Positions 43,465 to 51,986 of a stretch of DNA of 64,000 nt are shown piece by piece (the stretch's first letter is position 1; each line of letters opens with the position of its first letter). Source of the DNA: Paenibacillus sp. GSMTC-2017 (GTDB lineage: Bacteria > Bacillota > Bacilli > Paenibacillales > Paenibacillaceae); the NCBI RefSeq assembly GCF_016019935.1, contig NZ_JAECMT010000001.1, forward strand, positions 310,022 through 374,021. The letters run 5' to 3'. Position numbers and translations under genes: made by a program. The notes beneath the pieces are model-generated. The model saw only the letters and a program-made list of their open reading frames with translations, ran no database searches and was not told the DNA's origin.

Positions 43465-44426
43465 GTTATCATCACTCCTACCAATAAAATTACACTAACT
43501 CCGTACATTATAGTGATAGTAGCTTTAATATCACTTGGCCGAATTGCTCTTGTCGCCCATCCCATTCTTGCCCGCTCACTTTTAACACCAAAATAGGTAT
43601 TAATGCCACCGAGCTCAATGCCTAATGCTCCTGCAACAGCGGATTCTGGAATTCCACTATTGGGACTAGGATGCAGATGTGCAAACGTTCGAATGGCTCT
43701 TATACTTTTATCAGAGTTAAGTCGCGGAGTAAGCCAAACGATTAAAACGATCAACGCTCCTGTTATTCTTGCTGGGATGTAGTTCAACACATCATCTGAC
43801 CTCGCCGAACACCAGCCGAAATAAATATATTTATCGTTGCGATAACCAACCATTGAATCAAGCGTATTCGTTGCTCGATATAACATAGCAAGGGGGGCTC
43901 CACCGAGCAAACCGAATAAAATTGGTGCAACAAAGGCATCTACCGTATTTTCTGCTACCGTTTCTACTGTAGCCCTAACAGCTTCACTTTCACTTAAATC
44001 ATTAGTATCTCTACCAACTATATATCCGACATACTTCCGTGCGTCTGCCATATCACCACTAACCAATGGAATATATACAAGCATAGCGGCGTCTTTCAAA
44101 CCTTTTATAGCTATTGTAGTAGAGATGAACCACGCAGATACCGTATAACCTAACCATGGATGAACCATGTCAGCGAGCCATACAATAAGCCAGATTATAA
44201 ACCAACTTGAAGTAATCGTTATGGTAGTTAGAATGATGCCTAGCAGCTTTACTTTTAACGGTTCATTTTTATATCGTTCAGACGCAAGTAAACGTTCTAG
44301 TCTTGTAATAATTCTGCCTATCCAAATGACTGGATGTGTAGGCCACTTCGGATCACCTACAACCCAATCGATAACGATAGCTGCAGCACATAACAACAAA
44401 AGCTCTTGAAAACTGTACAACAGCAT
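43446..44426 (-). CDS. cbiB: Adenosylcobinamide-phosphate synthase
   Basis: CbiB attaches aminopropanol phosphate to adenosylcobyric acid. The 326-residue membrane protein has Trp-Val-Val-Gly-Asp-Pro-Lys-Trp-Pro-Thr-His-Pro-Val near the start, Gly-Arg-Asp-Thr-Asn-Asp-Leu, Glu-Thr-Val-Ala-Glu-Asn-Thr-Val-Asp-Ala and Ser-Pro-Asn-Ser-Gly-Ile-Pro-Glu, all typical of the family. The ATG overlaps the cobU stop codon as TAATG, so translation is coupled. Confidence 0.95.
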   Translation of the reverse strand: MLLYSFQELLLLCAAAIVIDWVVGDPKWPTHPVIWIGRIITRLERLLASERYKNEPLKVKLLGIILTTITITSSWFIIWLIVWLADMVHPWLGYTVSAWFISTTIAIKGLKDAAMLVYIPLVSGDMADARKYVGYIVGRDTNDLSESEAVRATVETVAENTVDAFVAPILFGLLGGAPLAMLYRATNTLDSMVGYRNDKYIYFGWCSARSDDVLNYIPARITGALIVLIVWLTPRLNSDKSIRAIRTFAHLHPSPNSGIPESAVAGALGIELGGINTYFGVKSERARMGWATRAIRPSDIKATITIMYGVSVILLVGVMITWFFIK

Positions 44427-45046
44427 TAGAGATCATCCCACCGGAAAGCGATTGCCTTCAAATCGACTGGGATGCCTGCTGTCACAAGAAATACACGCTC
44501 ACAAATAGCAGCGATACGCTGGTTAAGTCGACCCGCTTCATCTCGGAACTGTCTTCCGAGTGCATATGCTGGAACAATGCCATCTCCAACCTCATTCGTC
44601 ACGATAACTAGAGGATAAGTAAATTTTTCAATTGCTTCAATAAGTCGATCTACTTCTTCTCGTAGCTTAGTCGCTCCATCATCATCTTGCTCATATTTAA
44701 GCAGCCAATTCGATAACCATAGTGTTAAACAATCTAATAAAACGATTTGTGTAGGAGTTGTAGAACTATTTCCCCGCACACCAGAATCCACTTCAGAGGA
44801 TCGTTCGCTAAACTGTTTCTTCAATAAATCCAATCGTTCAGCAACTTGAAAAGGCTCCTCGATCGTCTCCCACTCAAAACCTGCTCTTAGGCGATCTTCC
44901 CGATGCCTTTCGATACGATCTTTCATCTCATCGTCATAAGGCCGACATGATGCGATATAGATGCCACTTCCACTTACACGACTTGCATAACTTTCTGCAA
45001 ATCTGCTTTTGCCACTTCTCGCTCCACCTGTCACTAGAACAGCCAT
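44426..45046 (-). CDS. cobU: Adenosylcobinamide kinase / guanylyltransferase
   Basis: CobU phosphorylates adenosylcobinamide and adds GMP. The 206-residue protein has the P-loop Gly-Gly-Ala-Arg-Ser-Gly-Lys-Ser at its start, Ile-Ala-Ser-Cys-Arg-Pro, a His-Arg-Glu-Asp-Arg segment that contains the guanylylated His, Val-Thr-Asn-Glu-Val-Gly and Gly-Arg-Leu-Asn-Gln. A 15-residue Ser-rich insertion lies near 85-100. The ATG at 45046 follows GGAGG by 6 bases and is preferred to the GTG two codons earlier. It starts 14 bases after cobT. Confidence 0.94.
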   Translation of the reverse strand: MAVLVTGGARSGKSRFAESYASRVSGSGIYIASCRPYDDEMKDRIERHREDRLRAGFEWETIEEPFQVAERLDLLKKQFSERSSEVDSGVRGNSSTTPTQIVLLDCLTLWLSNWLLKYEQDDDGATKLREEVDRLIEAIEKFTYPLVIVTNEVGDGIVPAYALGRQFRDEAGRLNQRIAAICERVFLVTAGIPVDLKAIAFRWDDL

Positions 45047-45060
45047 AATCACCCTCCGAT

Positions 45061-46137
45061 CTACTCTTTGGAAATACCTGCGCTATCGAAAGTAGCCATC
45101 TCTTGCATAAGCTTAAGAGACGCATCGATTAGATGGAAGCACAATACAGCCCCTGTTCCTTCTCCAAGCCGCATTTCCAGTTGAATAAGCGGAGATAATC
45201 CGATTGACTTCATTAGTCCCAAATGTCCTTGCTCCTGCGAAAGATGGGAAGCAATCATATACGGACTTGTCCGTTCCGAAAGCTTAGCAGCAATTAATGC
45301 TGCTGTAGAGGAAATATAACCGTCTATGACAACTGGACATCCATTTGCCGCTGCACCAATAATAACGCCTACCAACCCTGCAATTTCTGCCCCACCAACT
45401 TTAGCGAGTACATCAATTGGGTCATTCTGATCTGGTTTGTTGAGTGTGAGTGCTCGCTGGACTACATCTATTTTGCGAGCGAATGTTTCATCATTAATAC
45501 CCGTTCCTCGACCAACCGCTTGTGCAGGTGACATTCCAGCAAGAACTGCCGTTATTGCGGCACTAGCTGTCGTATTGCCGATTCCCATCTCGCCAGTGGC
45601 AAATATCCGTACACCATTCTTAACTTGCTCATCGACGATTGAAACACCGATCATAATTGCTTTTATTGTCTCTTCACGAGTCATTGCCGGTTCTTTGACC
45701 ATGTTCCGTGTGCCTCTTACTACTTTGCGACTAATTAACGATTTATGCTCTAAATCAGATGCAACACCTATATCTACACAAACAACGTCTGCATTCGCAT
45801 GCCTAGCAAGCACATTAACGGCAGCGCCACCATTTAAAAAGTTGAGTACCATCTGCGGCGTAACAGCTTGCGGAAACGCACTAATACCTTCTTCACATAC
45901 ACCATGATCACCCGCCATAATAATGACTGCTTTGCGAGATAAGTCTGGCCAAAGTACACCCGTTATTCCAGCAAGTTGACGAGCGATAGCTTCAAGCTTT
46001 CCTAAACTGCCTGGTGGTTTCGTTAAATTATCGGAATGCCGCTCCGCGCGAATAGCCGATTCTTCATCAAATGCTACTATACGATCCAGAACAGACTTAA
46101 GATCATTTTCGCTATATCCATTTTCTATAACTGACAT
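45061..46137 (-). CDS. cobT: Nicotinate-nucleotide - dimethylbenzimidazole phosphoribosyltransferase
   Basis: CobT makes alpha-ribazole phosphate from dimethylbenzimidazole. The 358-residue protein shows the family marks Leu-Thr-Lys-Pro-Pro-Gly-Ser-Leu-Gly, Ala-Gly-Asp-His-Gly-Val, Gly-Glu-Met-Gly-Ile-Gly-Asn-Thr-Thr and the catalytic Glu in Gly-Glu-Gly-Thr-Gly-Ala. GGGGA stands before the ATG. No gene for base synthesis (bluB) is in the window, so the lower base may come from outside or be made elsewhere. Confidence 0.95.
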   Translation of the reverse strand: MSVIENGYSENDLKSVLDRIVAFDEESAIRAERHSDNLTKPPGSLGKLEAIARQLAGITGVLWPDLSRKAVIIMAGDHGVCEEGISAFPQAVTPQMVLNFLNGGAAVNVLARHANADVVCVDIGVASDLEHKSLISRKVVRGTRNMVKEPAMTREETIKAIMIGVSIVDEQVKNGVRIFATGEMGIGNTTASAAITAVLAGMSPAQAVGRGTGINDETFARKIDVVQRALTLNKPDQNDPIDVLAKVGGAEIAGLVGVIIGAAANGCPVVIDGYISSTAALIAAKLSERTSPYMIASHLSQEQGHLGLMKSIGLSPLIQLEMRLGEGTGAVLCFHLIDASLKLMQEMATFDSAGISKE

Positions 46138-46171
46138 AATAATTTCCCCATCTCCACTCCACTACAAAATG

Positions 46172-46951
46172 CTATATTCCCGGTTGTAGGATTAGTTGTG
46201 GCACTCCTGTAAGTGGATGTTTAATCATAATTGTTTTTGTATTGTAAATGTGATCAATTATTTCAGGTACAATTACTTCTTCTGGTGTTCCTACTGCTGC
46301 TACAGTTCCTTCATGCAAAGCAATAATCTCATCACAATATAAAGCTGCAAGATTCAAATCATGTAAAACAGCAATAACAAGTAATCCTTGCTTCTGTTGC
46401 CATGCACGAACGGTATCGAGCAATCCGATCTGATAACCAATATCCAAATAAGTCGTTGGTTCATCTAGTAATAATATTTCCGGTTTCTGAACCATTAACT
46501 TCGCAAGTGCTACCCGTTGCCGTTCACCACCACTTAATTGATGCAGCTTACGAGATTGAAGATCAATCAGTCCCATTACAGCTAACGCCTCGTCTATAAT
46601 AGGCTGGTCGTCCTCCACTTCTCCACCTAACCAATTTTGATAAGGATACCTTCCCATCCCTACTACCTCTCTTACCGAAAAGCCAACGGGCGGAAGACCT
46701 CCTTGCTGGAGAACAGCCATTTGGCGTGCTAACGTTTTACGAGGGAGATCAGGCAATCTTTTTCCATCTAGAAGAACGTTGCCTGTTGACGGTACGTCTG
46801 TTCCAGTAAGAATATGAAGGAGCGTTGACTTCCCTACCCCATTAGGTCCAATAATACCGTAGAATCGTCCTTCATCAAAACGAAGTGAGATATGATGTAA
46901 GACGGGGTTTCCCTGCACAGTTTGCGAAATCGATTGTGCTTCGAGCATCAT
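46172..46951 (-). CDS. btuD: Corrinoid ABC importer, ATP-binding subunit
   Basis: This 259-residue protein is a FecE/BtuD-type ABC ATPase: Walker A Gly-Pro-Asn-Gly-Val-Gly-Lys-Ser-Thr at about residues 34-42, signature Leu-Ser-Gly-Gly-Glu-Arg-Gln-Arg, Walker B Ile-Leu-Leu-Leu-Asp-Glu-Pro-Thr and H-loop Leu-His-Asp. By sequence alone it could import iron-siderophores, but its place after btuC in a B12-riboswitch operon points to corrinoids. The start overlaps the btuC stop as TAATG. Confidence 0.9.
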   Translation of the reverse strand: MMLEAQSISQTVQGNPVLHHISLRFDEGRFYGIIGPNGVGKSTLLHILTGTDVPSTGNVLLDGKRLPDLPRKTLARQMAVLQQGGLPPVGFSVREVVGMGRYPYQNWLGGEVEDDQPIIDEALAVMGLIDLQSRKLHQLSGGERQRVALAKLMVQKPEILLLDEPTTYLDIGYQIGLLDTVRAWQQKQGLLVIAVLHDLNLAALYCDEIIALHEGTVAAVGTPEEVIVPEIIDHIYNTKTIMIKHPLTGVPQLILQPGI

Positions 46952-47988
46952 TACTTTATACTCCCTTCAAGCTTCCTACGACGATGTAGCAAATAAGCAA
47001 AGAATGGTGCTCCGATCAAAGCAGTAACAACGCCTAATGGTAGCTCTCTAGGACTTAGTGCCGTTCTAGACAACGTATCAGCCCACAACATAAATATTCC
47101 TCCGCCTATTGCTGACAAAGGTATGATAAAACGATAATCAGGACCAACAATAGTTCGTATTACATGTGGAACAACAAGTCCTACAAATCCAATGACTCCT
47201 GAAACGGATACTGCCGCTGCAGTGAGTAATGTAGAGATAATGAGAACGACAAGTTTTGTCCTCTCCACTCTTACACCAAGATGAGCAGCATGTCGCTCTC
47301 CAAGTACAAATAGATTTAATGGCTGACTGTAATAAAGTAAAACAGGGAGACCAATACAAAGAAAAGGTATGACCATATAAACATGATCCCAACTTTTCAG
47401 TGCAAGCGAACCCATAATCCAGAACAAAATTTGGTTAACGACTCCTTGTGACATCGAAACCATCAGCGATACAAATGCACCTAGGAAAGATTGAATAATG
47501 ACGCCCGATAAAATAATCGTCTCAATATGCATCGCACCATTTGAACGGGATAACCAAATAACAGCAAATAACGTTACAATACCTGTTCCGAATGCAACAA
47601 GTGGAATTGTCCATATTCCAATCGCTAATTGCAGTCCGAATAAAATAATAAAAGCAGCTCCCACTGAACTACCTGAGGCTACTCCAAGTGTATAGGGGTC
47701 AGCAAGCGGATTGCGCAAAATTCCTTGAAAACCTGCACCAGCTAGTGCAAGACATGCACCTACCAATACAGCTAGCAGGACGCGCGATAATCTGACTTGG
47801 GTAACGACTGCTACTTCACCATTTGACCAATGATGTGAAGTATCTGAAACCCAAGGCAATTGATGAAGCAATATTCCCCACACATCCAAAAAGGAAATGC
47901 CAGCAGATCCAATGGACAAACTTGCGATCATAGAAACAGCAAGAAGGAGCAAAGCTGCTCCTCCATACGTCAACATTTTGATATTCAT
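46951..47988 (-). CDS. btuC: Corrinoid ABC importer, FecCD-type permease
   Basis: The 345-residue protein has about ten hydrophobic segments and the FecCD/BtuC marks Val-Arg-Leu-Ser-Arg-Val-Leu, Ala-Gly-Ala-Gly-Phe-Gln-Gly-Ile-Leu-Arg-Asn-Pro-Leu-Ala-Asp-Pro, Gly-Val-Ala-Ser-Gly-Ser-Ser and Gly-Leu-Val-Val-Pro-His. It starts three bases after the btuF stop codon. The assignment to corrinoids rests on the operon. Confidence 0.92.
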   Translation of the reverse strand: MNIKMLTYGGAALLLLAVSMIASLSIGSAGISFLDVWGILLHQLPWVSDTSHHWSNGEVAVVTQVRLSRVLLAVLVGACLALAGAGFQGILRNPLADPYTLGVASGSSVGAAFIILFGLQLAIGIWTIPLVAFGTGIVTLFAVIWLSRSNGAMHIETIILSGVIIQSFLGAFVSLMVSMSQGVVNQILFWIMGSLALKSWDHVYMVIPFLCIGLPVLLYYSQPLNLFVLGERHAAHLGVRVERTKLVVLIISTLLTAAAVSVSGVIGFVGLVVPHVIRTIVGPDYRFIIPLSAIGGGIFMLWADTLSRTALSPRELPLGVVTALIGAPFFAYLLHRRRKLEGSIK

Positions 47989-47991
47989 AGC

Positions 47992-48996
47992 TTATTTAAT
48001 AAGCTCAGGGTGAATAACTTTTGCCATCTCAAGCAAACCATCAGCAAGACGAGGACCTACACGTACAAGTGGATCTTGCGTAACCTCGAACAATTGCTTG
48101 TTCTTCACAGCATCGATAACTTCCCAGCCTGGACGTGCTTCAATTCCAGTTAAGATAGAGTTTTTCGCTTCACCCATGTTTGGATAAATGATGACTTGTG
48201 GATTTTGTGTAATCACATCTTCCGCATTTACTTCAAACCATCCCTTGCCGGCAGCAGCAATATTTTGCCCACCTGCTAGAGTCAATAGCTCGTCCAAAAA
48301 TTCTCCAGAACCAACTGTCCAGCCTGGTGAAAACTCTAGATATACCTTTTTCTTCTGTGCATCTTTTACTGCATCCGTTACTTTCGTTTTCACTTCATTC
48401 ATATGAGTTGCAACTTTATTAGCTTCAGCTTGTTTATTAACGATTTTACCGATTTCTTCAACTTTAGCGATAACAGCGTCATATGTTTTCGGATCAGAAG
48501 CATATACGTTCAAATTCAGCTCACGCAGCTTTGCGATCGCATCTGTGTTCATTGAAGAGTTTGCTAAAATTAGATCTGGATTAAGTGCAGTAACTGCTTC
48601 AATATTCGTTGTCATATCGCCAATCTTTGCAATCGACAATGCTGCTTCTGGATAGTTGCTCCACTGATCCACTCCAACAACGTTAGCACCTGCTCCAACA
48701 GCAAAAATCGTTTCTGTTTCACTGGCTACAAGAGTAACAATTGCAGTTGGCGCCTTTTCAAATGTAACTTCCGTACCAGTAGCATCTTTAACCGTTAATG
48801 GATATATCGTTTCAGCTGTTTCTGGTGCTTTGGTTGCTTCAGGTGATGGTGAAGTTGTAGCAGTTGCTGAAGGGGTACCAGCTTCCTTATTGCCTTCTTT
48901 CGCTGTGTTGCCACCGCAAGCTGCGAGGAACATCATCATCATAATGAGGAGAATACTCATTATTGTTTTCATTGTCGTCATTCGATTAGCCTTCAT
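47992..48996 (-). CDS. btuF: Corrinoid ABC importer, substrate-binding lipoprotein
   Basis: A lipoprotein signal (hydrophobic run with several Met, then Leu-Ala-Ala-Cys) is followed by a Thr/Pro/Ala-rich linker and a periplasmic-binding-protein-2 domain (about residues 60-330) with Val-Val-Gly-Val-Asp-Gln-Trp-Ser. The Cys would carry the lipid anchor. The ATG at 48996 was chosen because it gives a normal signal peptide; the frame runs 28 codons further upstream, but those overlap the riboswitch terminator. As first gene after the riboswitch it is the most directly controlled. Confidence 0.92.
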   Translation of the reverse strand: MKANRMTTMKTIMSILLIMMMMFLAACGGNTAKEGNKEAGTPSATATTSPSPEATKAPETAETIYPLTVKDATGTEVTFEKAPTAIVTLVASETETIFAVGAGANVVGVDQWSNYPEAALSIAKIGDMTTNIEAVTALNPDLILANSSMNTDAIAKLRELNLNVYASDPKTYDAVIAKVEEIGKIVNKQAEANKVATHMNEVKTKVTDAVKDAQKKKVYLEFSPGWTVGSGEFLDELLTLAGGQNIAAAGKGWFEVNAEDVITQNPQVIIYPNMGEAKNSILTGIEARPGWEVIDAVKNKQLFEVTQDPLVRVGPRLADGLLEMAKVIHPELIK

Positions 48997-49057
48997 TCGT
49001 TCATCCACTCCTAAGTTATGTATGGAACTGCAGGCAAGAAACGGTAACGTTTCCCAC

Positions 49058-49095
49058 AAAAAAAAAAGCATCCCCGGCAAATGTGCCGGAAATGC
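49058..49095 (-). terminator. Regulated terminator of the cobalamin riboswitch
   Basis: On the minus strand GCATTTCCGGCA and TGCCGGGGATGC form a 12-base stem with two mismatches and a 4-base loop, then ten T residues. It lies between the riboswitch aptamer and the btuF start, the usual place for the expression platform. Confidence 0.9.
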
Positions 49096-49179
49096 TTCCT
49101 AAATACGCTACTAATTGTAGCGAAAATAAGCTTTTCCAACACCACCCTAAGTCCACGTAGGTCTAGCGTTCTATTAAAC

Positions 49180-49345
49180 AGGCAGGTTTCCTGACTTGGA
49201 TAACGTCAATTGCGTCTTCCCGAGTAAATACTCAGTGACATGTTGCAACGACGATAGCTGCACATTAGCTCCTCTAAAGCTTGTGCTGCTCTCCTCACAG
49301 TGGCGGGTCCGTGCCGGAATTTCACCGACTTCCCTATTAAGTCCA
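49180..49345 (-). promoter_or_regulatory. Cobalamin riboswitch
   Basis: The minus strand has, in order, AATAGGGAA (49330-49338), GGTGAAATTCCGGCACGG, CCCGCCACTGT (the B12 box region) and, at the end, AAGTCAGGAAACCTGCC (about 49182-49198). These are the conserved blocks of the adenosylcobalamin aptamer in their right order and spacing. Binding of cobalamin should favour the terminator at 49058-49095 and shut off the operon. Confidence 0.95.
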
Positions 49346-49586
49346 AACGAAATAGATTTAATGATGACATTTTGTAAATATCAATCACTACAAACTCGTT
49401 TCGACACCAGTTTAATTATAAAAATGATCAGTAGTTATAATACACTCGTTTCCTTCATTTGTCCAATATATTTCAACAAAAAATTCCATTGTCATATTTT
49501 AAAAGTCATAGGAAGAGCTCAATGTAGCATAGGTAATGGAGAGCTTCAATTGATGATTTAATATTTCATAACATGGGGGTTTATGT

Positions 49587-49820
49587 ATGGGGGATATGTT
49601 AGCGATAGCAGCCACACAACCTGAAACACCCAGCCATATAAGTAAACTGGCCTTCTTTGGACTTATGTTTACTTTCGTCATTGCTATTTGTTTGTTAGTT
49701 TGGCTGTTTAACGTAACGCCTTCATTTGTAGATTCAGAGAAAACTCAACGTGAGTTTGACGGAGGTAAACAGCTTATCGTACAAGAATTTAATGACGGTG
49801 AAGTAGAGTTAGTCGGTTGA
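49587..49820 (+). CDS. Small single-span membrane protein, 77 residues
   Basis: I do not recognise the family. The start ATG has GGGGG 8 bases upstream. The protein has a polar 22-residue front, one hydrophobic segment (about residues 23-43, Phe-Phe-Gly-Leu-Met-Phe-Thr-Phe-Val onwards), then an acidic tail of some 34 residues. It stands between the riboswitch operon, which diverges from it, and a terminator. A role is unknown; an in-frame ATG three codons later would be equally possible. Confidence 0.55.
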   Translation: MGDMLAIAATQPETPSHISKLAFFGLMFTFVIAICLLVWLFNVTPSFVDSEKTQREFDGGKQLIVQEFNDGEVELVG

Positions 49821-49839
49821 TAAAATATTCAAACGACAA

Positions 49840-49876
49840 AAAGACCACTCCTTAGAGTAATTAAGTAGTGGTCTTT
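49840..49876. terminator. Terminator of the 77-residue gene
   Basis: AAAGACCACT (49840-49849) and AGTGGTCTTT (49867-49876) form a perfect 10-base stem. It can work in either direction. Confidence 0.8.
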
Positions 49877-50220
49877 GCTATATTAATTAAAACATTGACT
49901 GCATCCTTTGTCCACGGGAAGAGACCTCATTGCCGAGGCATGTGTTATAGCCGCTTAATATTGCATAAAATCAATTTTCTTGCAATCAGTTGTTTTTAGA
50001 ACTGGGGACGAAACACCAAAAAGTAACACGTATTCTGCCCAATCGTCGTATTACTCAGTAGCAAAGAAGCTATCTATTAAGTGACTTTTAGATATACCGA
50101 GTCTGTAAAATACTTTGTGTAAACTCTCAAACCTACTAAAATAGATTCAAAGTGGTCGGGGAGCACACATGATATTATAGACGGAAGAGCAGCTTCGGAA
50201 CCTGATACAACCTCTTCGCT
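49877..50220. other. Intergenic region at the edge of the restriction island
   Basis: About 340 bases without a recognisable gene, tRNA or repeat. It is the left border of the type I restriction-modification operon. No attachment site or terminal repeat was found by eye. Confidence 0.5.
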
Positions 50221-51975
50221 TTATGGTAACTCAAGTAAACCAAGCTCTTTTAAAAATTGGTTGTGCGTAGCCTTTGCCTTGCTAATAGTATCCTCGATTT
50301 CATCCAAATTCTTTTTCACATCTGCAAGGTTGATAATTTCTTCTTCTCCAGCCGTACTCACATATCGTGAAATATTCAGATTATAGTCGTTCTTCTCGAT
50401 TTCTTCCATGGAGACGCGGCGAGAATACTTTTTGTCATCTTCTATTCGGTATTGATATGTGTCAACTATTTTATCGATATGTTCCGGCAAAAGAACATTT
50501 TGCCGTTTACCCCTGTCGTAGTACTCACTTGCGTTGATAAACAGCACGTCATCAAATTTTTTGCATTTTTTAAGCACAAGTATACAAACCGGAATACCTG
50601 TTGAGAAAAACAGGTTAGCCGGTAAACCAATAATCGTATCAATATTACCATCCTTGAGTAGCTTTGTTCTAATTTTCGCTTCTGCGCCACCACGGAATAG
50701 AACACCATGAGGCAAGATAATTGCCATTGTTCCCTCATCACTTAAAAAGTGAAATCCATGAAGTAAAAATGCAAAGTCGGCCGCTGATTTTGGTGCAAGT
50801 CCGTAGCTTTTAAAGCGGAAATCCTCTGCCAGAGTATCATTAGGCTCCCAACGGTAGCTGAAAGGTGGATTGGCTACTACCGCATCACATACCAACTTTT
50901 TTGCTGGGTTCATTTCATTGAGAATGTCCCAATCATTTAGCAGTGAATCTCCATGAAATATTTTAAACTCAGAATCTTTAAGCCCATGCAGAAGCATATT
51001 CATACGAGCAAGGTTATAAGTCGTGATATTCTTTTCCTGTCCGTATATCTGGCCGATACTATTAGCACCAAGCTGCTTTCTAACATTAATTAGAAGTGAT
51101 CCGGAACCACACGCAAAGTCAAGCACGTTTTTGAGTTGCTTCTTTTTGCCTGTGCTTGGGTCTTGGCTGTCAAGAGTAACTATGCGAGAAAGGATGGTTG
51201 AAATTTGCTGGGGCGTATAAAACTCCCCCGCTTTTTTACCTGAACCCGCTGCGAATTGCCCTATTAAGTATTCATAGGCATCGCCTAAGATATCACTTTC
51301 GGTAGGGAATTCAGAAAGCCCCTCGGCAATTTCAGTTATAATTGAACACAGCATTGTATTGCGAGATTCATAATTCCTCCCAAGTTTATCAGAGTCAAGA
51401 TTAACCTCGGAGAATAAACCACGAAATGTACTATCAAAAGATTCGTTTTCAATAAACTTGAAGCCTGCTTGCAAGTTTTTCAAAAGATACTTATTTTGTG
51501 TGCGCGCCAATTCATATATATTGCTCCAGAGATAGTGTGGCTTGATTACAAAATGAACCTTACGGCGCATTTGTTTTTCAAATGTAGACACTTGGTCTAA
51601 ATTATCATTATACCAAACCATAAGAGGTGTTAACTTTTCACTTTCTAATGATGCAAGATGCTCTTCCATTATCATATTTTTTGCATTGTCTTCTAGTTGT
51701 TGTTTGCTGAAATAATCCGCTGCTCGTTCCTTTATCAAGTTAATTGCCTCATTTTGCTTGCCGGCAATAAAGATTCTTTTAATTTCCTCTTCACAGCGCA
51801 AATAATCGCTTCCTAGCTCTTTTTTTGCAGCTTCCTCATATTTATCAGAAAGATAGCGCAAGAAGAGAAAGGACAACATATAATCACGGAAGTCATCCGC
51901 ATTCATAGCACCGCGCAGTTTATCGGCGATACCCCACAGGGTAGCACCTAATTGTTTTTGTTGTGTATCTTTCAT
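50221..51975 (-). CDS. hsdM: Type I restriction-modification methyltransferase subunit
   Basis: HsdM adds a methyl group to N6 of adenine in the host recognition site. The 584-residue protein has the HsdM N-terminal helical domain (about residues 5-150), the S-adenosylmethionine motif Asp-Phe-Ala-Cys-Gly-Ser-Gly-Ser at about 285-292 and the catalytic Asn-Pro-Pro-Phe at about 366-369. AGGAGG lies 7 bases before the ATG. Unusually, it is the last gene of the operon, 11 bases after the ATPase gene, so modification would be expressed last. A separate promoter for hsdM was not seen. Confidence 0.95.
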   Translation of the reverse strand: MKDTQQKQLGATLWGIADKLRGAMNADDFRDYMLSFLFLRYLSDKYEEAAKKELGSDYLRCEEEIKRIFIAGKQNEAINLIKERAADYFSKQQLEDNAKNMIMEEHLASLESEKLTPLMVWYNDNLDQVSTFEKQMRRKVHFVIKPHYLWSNIYELARTQNKYLLKNLQAGFKFIENESFDSTFRGLFSEVNLDSDKLGRNYESRNTMLCSIITEIAEGLSEFPTESDILGDAYEYLIGQFAAGSGKKAGEFYTPQQISTILSRIVTLDSQDPSTGKKKQLKNVLDFACGSGSLLINVRKQLGANSIGQIYGQEKNITTYNLARMNMLLHGLKDSEFKIFHGDSLLNDWDILNEMNPAKKLVCDAVVANPPFSYRWEPNDTLAEDFRFKSYGLAPKSAADFAFLLHGFHFLSDEGTMAIILPHGVLFRGGAEAKIRTKLLKDGNIDTIIGLPANLFFSTGIPVCILVLKKCKKFDDVLFINASEYYDRGKRQNVLLPEHIDKIVDTYQYRIEDDKKYSRRVSMEEIEKNDYNLNISRYVSTAGEEEIINLADVKKNLDEIEDTISKAKATHNQFLKELGLLELP

Positions 51976-51986
51976 TCTAGTTCCTC

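Noticed and set aside
49196..49561. 121-codon plus-strand frame
   Set aside because: It is the antisense of the cobalamin riboswitch; the conserved RNA blocks explain the sequence.
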